Positions 45,126-57,537 of a stretch of 64,000 nt of DNA are shown one piece after another (the first letter of the stretch is position 1; each line of letters opens with the position of its first letter). A program made the position numbers and the translations under genes. Source of the DNA: Allacma fusca (taxonomy: Eukaryota; Arthropoda; Collembola; Symphypleona; Sminthuridae); NCBI GenBank assembly GCA_947179485.1, contig OX359245.1, positions 21,687,067-21,751,066 of the forward strand. The letters run 5' to 3'. The notes beneath the pieces were generated by a model. That model had not been told where the DNA came from. It saw only the letters and a program-made list of their open reading frames with translations, and did not search any database.

Positions 45126-46365
45126 TGAAATCCGGCTTCGCTTTTGTTGCAATCGATGAATCGATTGCAGTTTTGGATTTTTGGTAATCTAATCTGTCAG
45201 TGTAAAAAAAAGTATGGAATTAGATTGTGATGTAGTTCTGCAGTAATTATTATTGTTATCGGTTTGACAAACAGGAAACATTATGGATATCGCAATACTA
45301 AGTTCTCTCACAAAACACTAAATATGGTAAAAGGACCACCAGATTTTGCTAAAATAATTGAAATAGTTACGGCCTAAATTTTAGACTAAGTCTCATCAAA
45401 ATCTTCCTGCCTGGTATTTTACCGAAAGTTTAAAATGACAAAAATTCTTTAGTATTCTCCATAAGTCTTTATTATTCATAAAATTTGACCAGCAAATCTA
45501 AATACTACGTTTGGCTGGACCAAATTTTCTTCAAATACACTTAGTTACAAGCAATTATAAAAACTGTATGAAATATATGTATACATAAATAGCATAAAAA
45601 CTCTGATTAAAATTTAATTATATTTTAACACCCACATTCTTCAAGTTTAAAAAACACCAACCCAAGATTTACCAAGCCCAGAAATACTAAGGAAAAGTCA
45701 TGACGATAAATCTCCATAATAGCTGGGCCATGCGTGATAAGGGAATACGAAATAGTCCAGCAATTGATCACAAACTATGATTAGCATTCCAATATGTAAG
45801 GCTGGAGTTTTGTGGGCAGAAATTCATTGGAGGAAGGGATCATAATGTGCATGATGAAATAAGAGTACACCACTTGAAACGGCATGCTTTTCTAAGGTGT
45901 GTGTATGGGGAGGGGGGTTAAAGCGCAGCCACACAAATACTGTCAAAACTTACATTTACATACACATTATGTATCTAGAGGCATTGGGAATTGGGGTCGG
46001 AAAGTTGTGTGAGAGAAAGACGAAGAAAACAGGACTTAATAGTTAATGTATGGTGGCAGTAAGAGAGCTCTGTATACCTACATTCTTTGACTCAGCTGAA
46101 GATACTGGCAACAGTTATCATCCTGTATCCGAAATTTCCACTAAGCGAATTTTTCTGTGTATATTTGAAACACACACATACATAATATGCATATAAGTGG
46201 TTCCCAGCCACTGGGAATTTTCATGCAGTATGAGTGAGTGAGTGAATGTAGTATGAGAGTGTGTGGGAAAAGTGGAGTTGCCATGACAACTCCGCCATTT
46301 CCTGGATCGTTTCTCCTCTTTCGCCAATTCTTCTTTGGGTTTGGTTCTTTCTCTGACAAAAATCA

Positions 46366-46370
<5 letters not shown>
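45126..46370. other. Non-coding stretch
   Basis: Nothing recognised apart from short purine-rich patches near 45900 and 46010. Confidence 0.35.

Positions 46371-46406
<36 letters not shown>
46371..46406. repeat. (GA)n microsatellite
   Basis: About 18 uninterrupted AG dinucleotides. The ORFs on both strands across it (Arg-Glu or Ser-Leu runs) are artefacts of the repeat. Confidence 0.97.
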
Positions 46407-46412
<6 letters not shown>

Positions 46413-46900
46413 CTGTGAATGTAGAAGACTGCGCGGTGTGTGTAGCCTCCTTTCTCCTTGCTTTCTCCGTAGCTTCCGAACGAACAGAGATCGGTTCAGT
46501 ATTCGGCTAGTTTGGATCCGCGCAACGAAATTCAAAATCAGGGTTTTCATCAAAATTTGTCCCTAGCATTTTGGGAGATCAGGTTCCTACAATTTTAATG
46601 GTAAACGCTTCAAATTTTACAAAAAATTGGAACAAATGTTTTTGTACAAGATACTTTTAAAGTTTTTGGCCCCACAGCCTTTGTACCAAAGGATAGTAAA
46701 GATTTTTCAAAAACTTGTTTCATCCAGCTACAGATAGTCAAAAAACTATCGTTATTGAAAAAATAGAAAGAATCTCTTCAAGTAATTTACTCAAGAAACA
46801 ATTTAAAATTATTACTAGTAAAAGCCCTGTTCTTCACAGGGATAATTACTTGGAGAGGTGGTAGTGTGAGTGTAGAAATTAAAAGCTAAACGGCTTAAGA
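46407..46900. other. Non-coding stretch
   Basis: No gene seen. 46820-46900 may belong to the dispersed repeat that follows. Confidence 0.3.
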
Positions 46901-47012
46901 ATCAAGCCCTATCGTGGAGACTAATTGTATGCCTAAATCGGGGGCGCTTTTTTAAGAGTAGCCCACGGAGCTTAAAATAAACGGAAGGTAATGCTCATTA
47001 ATAATAAGGATT
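46901..47012 (+). repeat. Dispersed repeat, copy 2
   Basis: Matches 13289-13400 over about 110 bp in the same orientation, with small indels. Neither copy has coding content. LTR identity is possible but not shown. Confidence 0.5.
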
Positions 47013-47231
47013 GTTTACCAACCATGATCAGATCAATGTTAAATTTTCGATGAAAAACTAAATATTGCAATTCAACACATTCTATTCAGAACGTTAATTG
47101 TTATAAGTCAATCAACAAGAATAATAGTCTGGGCGTATTGATCTCATATGTGTAACATTGGCAAAGAGAAAAACTCATTTTCACACTTATGGCAAGTAAT
47201 GAGAGAAGATTACTGCCTATTGCTGCCATTG

Positions 47232-47320
47232 TAGCCAGGGAGGTAGGTTGTTAGGGTTTAGGCCAAATGATCGACCTGAATAAAGACTTATTTATTAATT
47301 ATTATTTTAGCCAGGGAGGT
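47232..47320 (+). mobile_element. 63-bp retroposed fragment with 13-bp duplication
   Basis: A perfect 13-bp direct repeat TAGCCAGGGAGGT (47232-47244, 47308-47320) flanks a 63-bp insert that ends ACCTGAATAAAGACTTATTT followed by ATTAATTATTATTTT. A variable-length duplication plus a 3' A/T-rich tail after AATAAAG is the mark of target-primed retroposition of a severely 5'-truncated LINE or SINE. Confidence 0.8.
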
Positions 47321-48043
47321 CATTGCATTGACTTTTTATAACGTGAAAATCTGATTAAATATTAAAATATGAAGCAGCTTTGCTTGGCTTAAATTTATTA
47401 CTTTAATTTTGCGAATTTGAAAGACCATTCACGAAGCGGTTAAAGGTGCTTCAAACTTTTTATCCTGTGAGTAAAGCATTGAATACAGGATTCTTCCGTT
47501 GTACTTTTTGGTAAGCCCTTTTAAATTTTGTTGAAATATGTTGTTCAGCAACAATGGTTTTTAAATTTTCAAATGCATTTTTTATACCCTTTGAATTTGA
47601 CTTTGAACTTCGGGACCAGGAGGATACTTTGTTATTGAATTGTCTTGAAGTAAGTTGAAGGAGGAATATTTTTTAGTGAATTGCTAAAATTATCACCAGT
47701 AATAAAAGCATACCAAGTTTGAGAAATAATGAGCATCAGTAGCATATGAATTTTGGATATAAGATAAGATATAATTCAATACATGAATAGGATCCTAGAA
47801 GTAATTTTATTAAAACAAGTATGTAACTACTTCTTTTGCAATAATTACAATTAACATTATTTTATTTAACCAGAACCCCTTTAGTTTTGTTTTCGCCTCT
47901 GTAAGAGATTCATAAGAGGAGGTCACTCTATCACATTGTTAATAATTAACATTATAAGAAACGGTATTGATTCTAATTAGATTTTTTCGACAACTAAAAT
48001 GCATGTACAAATGAGTGATTTATATCAATGATTTGCGGCATGC
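47321..48043. other. Non-coding stretch
   Basis: AT-rich, nothing recognised. Confidence 0.4.
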
Positions 48044-48051
48044 ATGTAAAT

Positions 48052-48722
48052 CAAGAATGAGAATCGGAATCGGAATTATATTCGAAAATTTGAGGATTTT
48101 AATTCATCAAGTGTACATACTTAAATATAAATTTTAAATTGTCGCAATTTTTTACTTACAACGTGAAGCTAATCGAAGAGCATTGGCGAACGTTTTCTTC
48201 ATCCGAAATGAACATGCTTCCGCAATCTACGTAAAATAGAGTCGAATTATTAGCACTTGTCACAGGCTTTTAACGGTTGTGCTCAAAACTATTGTTTGTC
48301 CTACAAGTTAATTACTCAAGTAATTTAAATCGTTGATACTAAAGAGTTTTTTAGGTAACTAAAAATGGGCCGAAAGAAAATTAGTAATGTTAGAGTTCAA
48401 GTATCAGTTGAACGTGTTTTTTCAGCTCTTAAATTGATACTTAATGGCCTGCGGGGGAAACTGGCTTCCCAAAACATTGATGATATCATGTTTCTAAGGT
48501 TGAACTTTTTCCGTAATTAAATTCTTTGTATTTTCAGTATACTAGCAGTATTCAAATAAATATTCAAATCGAAATTCATAGTGAACGAATACTCGAGGAT
48601 ATTTAAATCCGTATTAAAATTCATATTTTTCAGTAATGCTATAGGTATTTTAAATCGGAATTCTTCGCCTTGAATATTTTAATTCGAATTAAAATTCAAA
48701 TTTTTCCGATTTCCCATCCATG
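48052..48722 (+). mobile_element. Element R: hAT remnant with transposase tail
   Basis: 671 bp, ends CAAGAATGAGAATCGG and, from the right, CATGGATGGGAAATCGG, with an exact 8-bp duplication ATGTAAAT (48044-48051, 48723-48730). Subterminal words are CGGAAT and TTCGAATTAAAATTC. It carries a hAT C-terminal fragment, a second anchor for the superfamily assignment. Confidence 0.85.
48395..48520 (+). pseudogene. hAT transposase C-terminal dimerisation fragment
   Basis: Plus-strand frame VQVSVERVFSALKLILNGLR then GKLASQNIDDIMFLRLNFF and a stop. This is the conserved C-terminal hAT dimerisation block (S-x-E-R-x-F-S ... R-x-x-L...I...L-x-N). Only about 40 residues remain; upstream frames are broken. 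It lies within element R and on the same strand as the read-through from its left end. Confidence 0.75.
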
Positions 48723-48730
48723 ATGTAAAT

Positions 48731-51700
48731 CTCTATAAAACAAATTGTGGACTAGGAATGTCAAGTTGTGCTTTAACTTGACCCTAGCATAGCCCTAGTG
48801 CCGGCTATCCCAATGGCTTTAAATAGTTTTCCTCTTGGCGAGGATGCTGAATCCATATAAACTGTACGGGCGAGAGTGGGACGAAAGAAGGACGGTGTCT
48901 GTGTAAGTATAAATACACAAGCATATACTTATGTATGTAAAATGATAGAAGAACCAACGCAGGCCCTGTTTCTTCGGATTTTACCCGGATTCATCCTTCC
49001 ATGGACTTCAAATTGAACCCGAGTCACTTTTACGTTCATTGTGTGGCTCTCGCCTCCGTGTCATGTTCCTTTTTCACTTTTGAGCCACCCAGCCTCTGTA
49101 CAGACCTCAGTATAGCTATAGAGCAAAAGGGGGACAACAAACTCGAACCACGGAGGACAGTGACGAGAGTTTGGGTCAATTTTTTAAATCAATTTTTTTC
49201 TATCTCTTCTCGATTTTCTCTCCCCCGTAATTCCTCAGTTTAGACCAATTCAGAAAACCATAACCTTCCCCTGGAAATATTTCTTTAAAAATATCCACCA
49301 CCTAACACCCCCCTCTTTAGTGAGTAGTCCTCCTGACCTTTTGATCTCATTTCCTACCAGCGATTCCTAATTTTTACAAAAAAAGTACCATATTCCTACA
49401 AATTAACGTATCAAATTGTGCCCCTGATCTGATTTTTCCAAATAATTTTCCTGCAATGCAAACCCCATTTTTAATAAATAAACGAAACGGTAGTTCGGAT
49501 TTCTTCTTCTTGTAGCGCCTTTTTAGTAAACACTTTCGATTTTCCGCAAACAAATCCTTTTGAACGATAATACTCCGATAATATTAAGCGCTCTGTCAAA
49601 AATTGAGATTAATAATGGTTGTGAGGTGAGCTAATACACCTGCCAAAATATTGGAAAATAATTTTATGCTTATATCTACTTTTGTGTCAAATCGTCGTGC
49701 AATATTTGTGCTTTCTCATAAGATGAAAGATTTTATGGTGTTTTCTGCTCCAAATTCCTCTCAAAATTTCTTGTAGAAACTTTATTAGAGGTAACGTAAT
49801 TGAATTGGAAAGGACTCGTGGTAATTCTTGAAACTGCTTTATATATTGGAGAAGATAGTGGTCTCATTCTGATTATTGGAGAACTCGAGAAAATACTCAG
49901 AAAATTAGTGCCAAATCGTGTTGGGAAAATTTTGAAGCTAAACTCCAAATAAAAGAAAAACAATTATATCCGAGAAGTTCCGGCTCGTGAAATATTCATA
50001 CATTTTGTAGTGGAAAATAAAGGGGAAAGGATGAATTGGAATGCTTTGCAAAAACGGTAAGAAAAATTGACGGGAAATCTGCATTGGAGAGATTGCGCAA
50101 TGTGAAATATATACCCCAAAAACGTGCACTTGCCAGAGGGTTGGTGATTCTTGGATTTTCATTAAAATACGAATAATAAATTTTAGATGGTAAAAAGTTA
50201 TCAAAAACCAGCATTTATCGCCCGATTAAATATACTGTAAAACAGCTAAATCTAGCTATTCAATACCTAAACTTGAAAAAATCACAAAGGCAAATTTGAT
50301 TAACCTGAATATGTTATTAAGAGCCCACATATTTACCAGGTAGACAAAAATTTAAGAAGGTTCTATTTTAAATACATCGGAATTGATGATTTTTTCTCAA
50401 ATTTCCGCTAAAAATTCGAAAATTCTTATCAACCATCAAAAATTGTTTGAAATCCTAAATTTACATAAGAAACTATCACTTCAAAATCACTAAATTAAGC
50501 TGATACAATTTATTCTGCCTTCACGTCAAGGTTTTCTACCGCTCTCGTATTTGTATCTTGCAGCATAATTTTTATACCCCATACATTTGCCATTCAAAAA
50601 ATCCGAGTTTAAGAATCTCTGAGATTTAAAAGAAATTCTGCGCCCAAAAATACAAGTCGAATCATCGATGAATGTTCTCTCCGTTGCTAAAATATTTGGG
50701 AATCAATTTTTGTGCCGAGGGAAACTTGTGCCAACATTTTCCAAGGGAATTCAAGTATTAAAAGATGTCAAAATTTGGCTACCCGAAATATTTCCTCACA
50801 AATACTTTATTATGTGAAAATAGTTAACTAAAGAAACTAATGTATCCATAGAAAAATTTTGAGTGGCGAAAATATACGACCAACATCGTTTTCCAATTTT
50901 TAGAAAAGTGAATGCTGTGAAGCAGGGGAAAAATTATAGGAAGAGTATTTATTGACAAAACATGTATTGGGACTTGAGTTCAGACCGGACGGAGAACAAC
51001 GCTCCCTCTTCAAGGCAAATATAGATATTTGAAGTGAAAGTTATTTTTGTTGGGGCTTCGTCCGTTGAAGAAAACCTTCAACTGTTGTGATTCTTTCTTC
51101 CCCTTAACATTTGTCTCAATTACAAAGTATACATTTCTCGTTAGGAAAAAGCTTTCATCGAGAAAACGCACGTTTTTAAGCAAAAACACTTATACCTGGA
51201 AATTCAGCGAAGAAAGCAAGAAAACGGAAAGATCAAGACCTGAGATTGAATCTGAAACGAAACCTTTAATGCGGATTCTTCACCAGTGATGTGCTTCTAG
51301 TCAAGTGTGCATTTTATTTTATATATATGTAGAGATTTCGATAAGGATATATGACGGGAGCTAGCACCATTTACAGTGTTCATGCACTATTCGTATATGC
51401 TTATATACATAGTATGAATGAGGAGAAGCGAAGGAGGAAATAAGTTACGAATCTTTTTTCCTGTCAGTTCCATGCTCTCTGGATTTTGTCTGTGAGAGTC
51501 TGTTTTCCACTTTTTTGATTGGAACACGATAAACCTGCCCTGAAGAATTTTTTGAACAAGTGTTTTTCATGGAGAAATTGGTAAGCAAGCATTTTTATCA
51601 CGTTTATCTCTCTATCAATATTTTCCAGGATGTATGACTTTGATTTCTGGGAAATTTTGGGATTATTTTTAGATGCCGATTTCATACGTTTCCGTATGAA

Positions 51701-53186
51701 AAGCTGGAACGGTAGAAAGCCATTAAATTTCGGTCCTTAAAATTTACGAGTCGACACTTAATTTAGTACCGGTCTGGAGAATGTATAGGTACTCATATGT
51801 CAAACGGGAATAATAACTTTGTTTACTTTAGGGGTTCATATTTTGGGCGACAGTTTTGTCAAATTTTTTAATTTGACATTTCGAAGAAACATATTCGGTG
51901 CAAATATTGAATTTGAAATTTGGGCTTAATTTATGAGGCTAGCATTTCGATTTTAAATTTCTACCTTAACAATTAGAACAGATTTCTCATTTTGCACCTG
52001 GGACTAGAATTTTTTCTACCAAATTGACATCAAGTTTAAATTGAAATTTTCTATTTATTTTGGACTGGAAATTTTTATTATCTTTAGACATAGACATTTT
52101 TGGCTATAATTTCAGTACAATTTAGATTTTAACCTCAGTAATTGATTAGGCACTTGTTATCAATTTCATGTGAAAAGAATCTATTTCAAAAACTTGGGCT
52201 TTAATCTCAGGCTTAAATTTGGGTGTAGTAAGTCAATTATAGTGCTATTGATTACCTGAAATCTGAAATTGGCGATTTTATCATCAAATTTGATTTTGCT
52301 TTAATTTAATGTTTCCATATATAATTTTGTAGTTCGATTTTGCCTTTAATTGTTTAATTAAGAAATTTGTAAAATAACTTCAGCCAAACCTTTAAGAAAA
52401 CTAATCCGACATTATGGTTTTGTTTTTAGGTTGGCCGGATTTGAATAATTAATTTAAATCCTTACATTGTATTTTCAGTTTAAATTATTGGTTCAATGTT
52501 ATGTATAGTTATGGTTGTTGAAAGGGAATTTTAATTTCAGTATCCGTATTTAGGAGAAAAAATTTTTATTCGCAATTTCTTGTCATACACAATTTACATA
52601 GTTAAATCTCGGGTGGAATAATATTCATTTCAATTCAAACGTTAAAAATGGAATGCGCAATATTTTAGTGTATACATTTATAAGCTATTAATGAGGTGAT
52701 AAAATGTTAAATATGTGACGGGTTATTACTTCGGCATATAAATTAGATTTAGATTTTTTGGGCCACTATTTTAGTAAATGGGATGTTTATCACAGTACAA
52801 ATAAAATCCGATTTTTTCGGTAACATGAACAAAATTTAGATATCGTTATAGTTCCTTTCTGAAGTTTAAATTTTCTGGATGTGATTATAAATATTTGTGT
52901 AAAGCTTTGACATTTTTAATGAGGGTTGCAATTGTCTGGTTAAAATCATCAGGTGCTAGAATCTCTGAGGCGAAGATAACCCAGGCAGAAAATATTTGGG
53001 GAAAAAGAACTTAAAAGATTTTCCAGGATGATGCTGGATTGAGGTGTTAAGGCTAAGGTGATTCTAAAGCCGCATCGGAAAAAAATTTGGGACATCGTGT
53101 GACTGCAGGGTTCGAAGATTGAAAAGAAAAAGGACTCGCTGTGTTCGTGTTACTGGGCATCCTGCGGCTGGAAAATTTCCTTTTCT
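48731..53186. other. Region upstream of sif exon 1
   Basis: AT-rich, no supported gene. Several 70-110-codon ORFs (49001, 49733, 49938, 51047, 51464) have no family features. The part nearest 53187 is presumably 5' untranslated sequence or promoter of sif; no TATA box or initiator can be singled out. Confidence 0.35.
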
Positions 53187-53414
53187 ATGGGGAATAAATT
53201 GAGTTGTAACTGTGGCCCGTTGAGTCGGAAACCATACCGGTATGAGGACACACCTTGGAGTGCAGGTTCAAGTAGCCGAAGCTTCAGCAAAAGAGATGGG
53301 CATCTCCTCCGACTCTGGGCTGAAGTTTTTCATGTTTCTTCTGCTGGTGGAGGAACCGTCAAATGGCAGCAAGTGTCTGAGGACCTCGTCCCCGTCAACA
53401 TCACCTGCATTCAG
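53187..53414 (+). CDS. sif: still life (SIF/TIAM-type Rac GEF), first coding exon
   Basis: First coding exon of the arthropod still life gene, the TIAM1-related guanine-nucleotide exchange factor that activates Rac and acts at synapses and the cell cortex. It encodes 76 residues beginning MGNKLSCNCGPLSRKPYRYE, with an N-terminal Gly2 suited to myristoylation and Cys7/Cys9 suited to palmitoylation. The start of the WH1-like domain follows: RDGHLLRLWAEVFHVSS, GTVKWQQVSEDLVPVNITCI. The exon ends in phase 0 at CAG|GTACAA. The ATG (context TCT ATG GGG) is fixed by the conserved MGNKLSC start. A Ser-rich insert (residues 26-34) distinguishes this copy. Larger domains (PH, RBD, PDZ, DH-PH) lie beyond the window. 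Family identity rests on recall of conserved N-terminal sequence. Confidence 0.9.
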
Positions 53415-56400
53415 GTACAAAACCTTCGTAGTTTTATATTCAGTGCAACGCTTTACGACTGTTCGAAAGTTATTTACTCTTTTTACTACAGGTCATACTA
53501 CCTGTCATTTCTATGTTACGAGTAAATACAATTTTTGCCATTAAGATACTAAAAACACAATTAAGTCAATGAACAAGCATAAAAAATAAAGCACACTATT
53601 GAGAAGGATCTAGCCATGTCTCCCGCAATGCCTCCAAACTTCAGGACAGTAAACTTAATTCCATTTAGAATTAATCTGAGACATATGTAAATACCTGCTT
53701 TATTGTTTGAAAAGTTGAATGAATAATTCTGAAGATACACATAACTTAATAACTACTAACTATAATATTAACTTTCAAAACTAGATTTTGGAAAATCGGC
53801 GTAAATATTCTCAGAAGAGATAAAATATCGTCCATTAAATATCCTTGGCCATAGATACAATTGTCTGGCCCATGGAGACATTGGTTTCAACCGAAATCTC
53901 CATATACAACCTTGAAATCAAGATATCAGCAACAGTATTATTGAAAGTATTCTTGATAAAAAAATATATAACATAAATTATAGATGTATGTATGTAATTA
54001 TATATGCTATAAATTCGCACATATCTAAGTTATTTAGTTCTGGTTTATAAAAATGTGCTTGTGATACACTTCAAAAACTTTGGAGTTTCGCTTAGAATTT
54101 CAAGCCTGGCAAATAACATTTTATGCGCGCACAGTTTTAGGTTTTGAGAAATGAAGAGTAAATCTATGGTATTGCTACAAAATTTCATAATATATTTCTA
54201 AAGCGAAAGAAGTCAAAGGCATGTATGATTAGAACAACAATGTTCAATATTTCTTATAGATTCACTCTGCTCCAACAAAAGCTCTAGAAGTTTTCACAGC
54301 TACTAGGTTTGTAAAACCAAACCAATAATAAATTTCCCAAGAACATTGTAACCAGCATAGTATTCTGAATTTTGACCCAATTTTGCTAATTCATACGGTC
54401 GGAGTACATTCACGTTTGATAAACAAACCGTAGACTACATTGTGATCATATTTTTGATGTGAACTGTGTCTGGAAGAGTCCCTTCCTTGGTGGTAATAAT
54501 AAATCCGGATCAAATATGAGCTATTGTGAGCTATTTAAAAACAGTTTGTAGCAAACTAGAGTACAGTTAGGAAATACTGGCTGTTGTTCTCGGGTTTATT
54601 TAAACCACAATATATTCCTATTCAGACTAACCATTGTACAGTCTATGCGTTTGCAAAAATATACGCGTCAGTGAAAATTTCAATGATTAACTTAAGAAAT
54701 TTTAATAATTTCGGCATCTTATACAGAGTGTCCGTTTTGTCAACAGAATTATTCGTGCATAGAATACGTACAGTTTACTCGTTACTATGATTTCAATTTT
54801 TCTTATGAGGTTTTAAAGTAGGGGATTTTGCAATTAGAGGCGCGCCTAGGTATATAGGGGAACGGGGTTAGCAATCGTACAATAATAGTTGTGATTTTGG
54901 GAGTAACTACATACATATCGTATCGTGTTATATTCATCTCATGCGACAGTAATATTTTAGCACTGCAAAAGTGTAATTCTGGGAAGTTGGTCTACTTTCT
55001 CCTTCTCTGAGGCAAATGTACTGCTTTTTCTACATTAAACTTCTTTATTGCAATTATCATTTTCGAATCGGCCACATTCTGGAATGGCCACAGTTCCAGT
55101 GTAGGAAAACATTATTGGAAAAATTGCATTTGTTAAAATGTAAACAAAAACGAAAAAAAATACGATTATTTTTAGATTTTTCGAATCTTAATGACTATTT
55201 CTACTCCATCAATCGGCCATCATTTTACATCTGCGTCCAATTACGCTTTTAAGTGCACGCAGCACGCAGACGTATGCGTTATTAAATTTATATGAGATTA
55301 CAATCTGGCCAATGAGTATTATTATACATGGATTTAACTTGGTGCTAATAACAGGTACCTATACTCGGCTTGCTGTAGCAAGGATCATGAGTTCACGATT
55401 AAATTATTCAAAGTTTCTCAGTTCAGACATTTATATCCTCTGAAATACGAAAAAAATATAAGGAAGAAAGGCTGAACGCCGTTTTTTATCCAGACTTTGT
55501 ATTTTGAAAGGGATTAGTTGAAATTTTTGACACATTTTCTCGTATCGCCACTAAACAATTTTCAGAAATTGAATTCTGCAATGTTCTCTATGAATTTTTT
55601 GCAAAAATGTTTGTCAAATCTAAGTTATTTATTCTATTTTGATGCTCAAAAAACTTTTTTCAAATTACAAGTCTTAACCGGCACAGTAATATTCAAAATG
55701 GAATATTCAAAATCTGCAGAATGTTTCAAAACTGCTTGTGGCTTTATAGCGCTATCAGATGGGCAAAACCGCAAGGCTTTTTCAATAGATATATGTACCA
55801 TAATTATAAATACTGCGAGTAGGTATTTTTTTAAACTTTAATTTTAAGATGATTTTAAGAGTCTGCAACATGTTAACCCTCGGCCGGTCCTGTCTGTTCA
55901 TCTGAATGCACCTGTGGCACTACGTGCATGGAACATTATATAATTTACACTATTAACGCGTTAACTATTATTTACTAAAGCGTTGGAGCCCATCCGTTCA
56001 ACGAACGGTTGTTACAATAAGTCATAATTATCATGAGCTTAATTCTAACAAGGGTAAAATGAATTAACTAACTTGTATTCTTTTAAATAATACAGTAGAT
56101 CCAGTTCAACGAACGGCTTTCCCACATCCTAAATGTAATCTATATTTAATCAATAACACGTTTCCCTGATATCCTGCTCAGTATGGAATGTGCAGAATTT
56201 TTTTAAAGATTTTGATTGTACTACAATGGTTTGGTGATAGTTGCGGCGAATTTGAATTCGTAAAACTGAATCGTTCGCAATTCAAGCAATATTCTCTAAC
56301 GTTTCTCGTAAACATGTCTTGACATGTGCTCTTTAGCTGACAGTGCTGACACTGTTGGGAAGTGTATTTACTCTCAAACTCAAACCATGTGATTTTCCTC

Positions 56401-56586
56401 TCGAAGACGCAGCATAGAACTGATCACGTGAAAAAGCAGCCTACTAAAGATAAACTCAGATATTTTCAGATGTCAACCCTAGGGGAGTTAGCCAGGTTAG
56501 CCTCGTCGCAACGTAAATGACATGCCCCTGTTACTGGAGCCCATTACATTTCGAGGTATGTACAATGACAACCTTCTTCCGTGTTC

Positions 56587-57537
56587 GGAGAAAACTCCGC
56601 TGGGGATTTTTACGCCGAGATTTGTACGCCGCGAAAACTCCGCGGGAGATTCTTACGCCCGGGCGGAGATTATTACGCGGGGATTCTTACGCGGAGAAAA
56701 TTCCGCCGGAGATTTTTACGCCACGTGAGAGAAAATTACGTGGAGAAAATTCCTTCGGAGATTATTATGCTGCATTTTTAACTACATCCGGAATAAAACA
56801 ATTAACTGCCAAGGGTAATATTTCGGTATAATATTGTGAGACACTGTCGGTACAAATTGTGCTAGCGAATTCCCAAGCGAGAGAAAATTCGGCACGAGAT
56901 TTTTACGCGGAATAATTATCTGTAAAACATGATTATTATTCTTATACAAGTGTTTTTTTCAAAACAGTAGTCATAAAATGCACTTGGTAACATACAACAG
57001 CATTAAAGCATAATGACAGCATCCAAAAAGCACTAGACGAAGACATTGTGATTTATGCTGCTGGGAAGAGTGACAAATTGTTTTATTTATTAAGAATCTG
57101 CTATGCTGGTTTGTCATCGTTGTACTGCATTTATTGATTTGCGTTAATCAATGACAATATGTATAGAAAATAACGAGTCGATAAGTGCAGCCCTGGACTG
57201 AAATTTAACTTGTTGAAATCACCTCATCTTTGACCATGTCATCTTCATGACATATACTTATAGTGGTGCCCAATCATTATGGTTGGCATTATGAATTTAA
57301 AGAATTCACTGGCTCAATTCGTACTGGCAGTGTCTCACAATATTCTACAGAAAATATTAATAATCTCCGAAGGAATTCTCTCCGCGTAACTTTCTCTCAC
57401 GTGGCGTAAAAATCTCCGGCGGAATTTCCTCCGCGTAAGAATCTCCGCGTAATAATCTCCACCCGGGCGTAATAATCTCCCGCGGAGTTTTCTCTGCGTA
57501 AATATCTCCGCGTAAAAATCCCCGGCGGAGTTTTCTC
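56587..57537. mobile_element. Foldback element with TACGCGGAGA words
   Basis: Long inverted repeats: arm 1 about 56587-56872, arm 2 about 57301-57537, with roughly 430 bp between. Arms are made of GGAGATTNTTACGC and GAGAAAACTCCGC phrases, with inner blocks sharing ATATTGTGAGACACTG. Outside the right arm is AACTCCCCTTCTGAGCTAAC, possibly the true terminus; the left equivalent is unclear and no duplication was found. ORFs mirrored in both arms are artefacts. Confidence 0.78.

Noticed and set aside
46118..46553. ORFs with Ser-Leu or Arg-Glu runs
   Set aside because: They arise from the (GA)n microsatellite.
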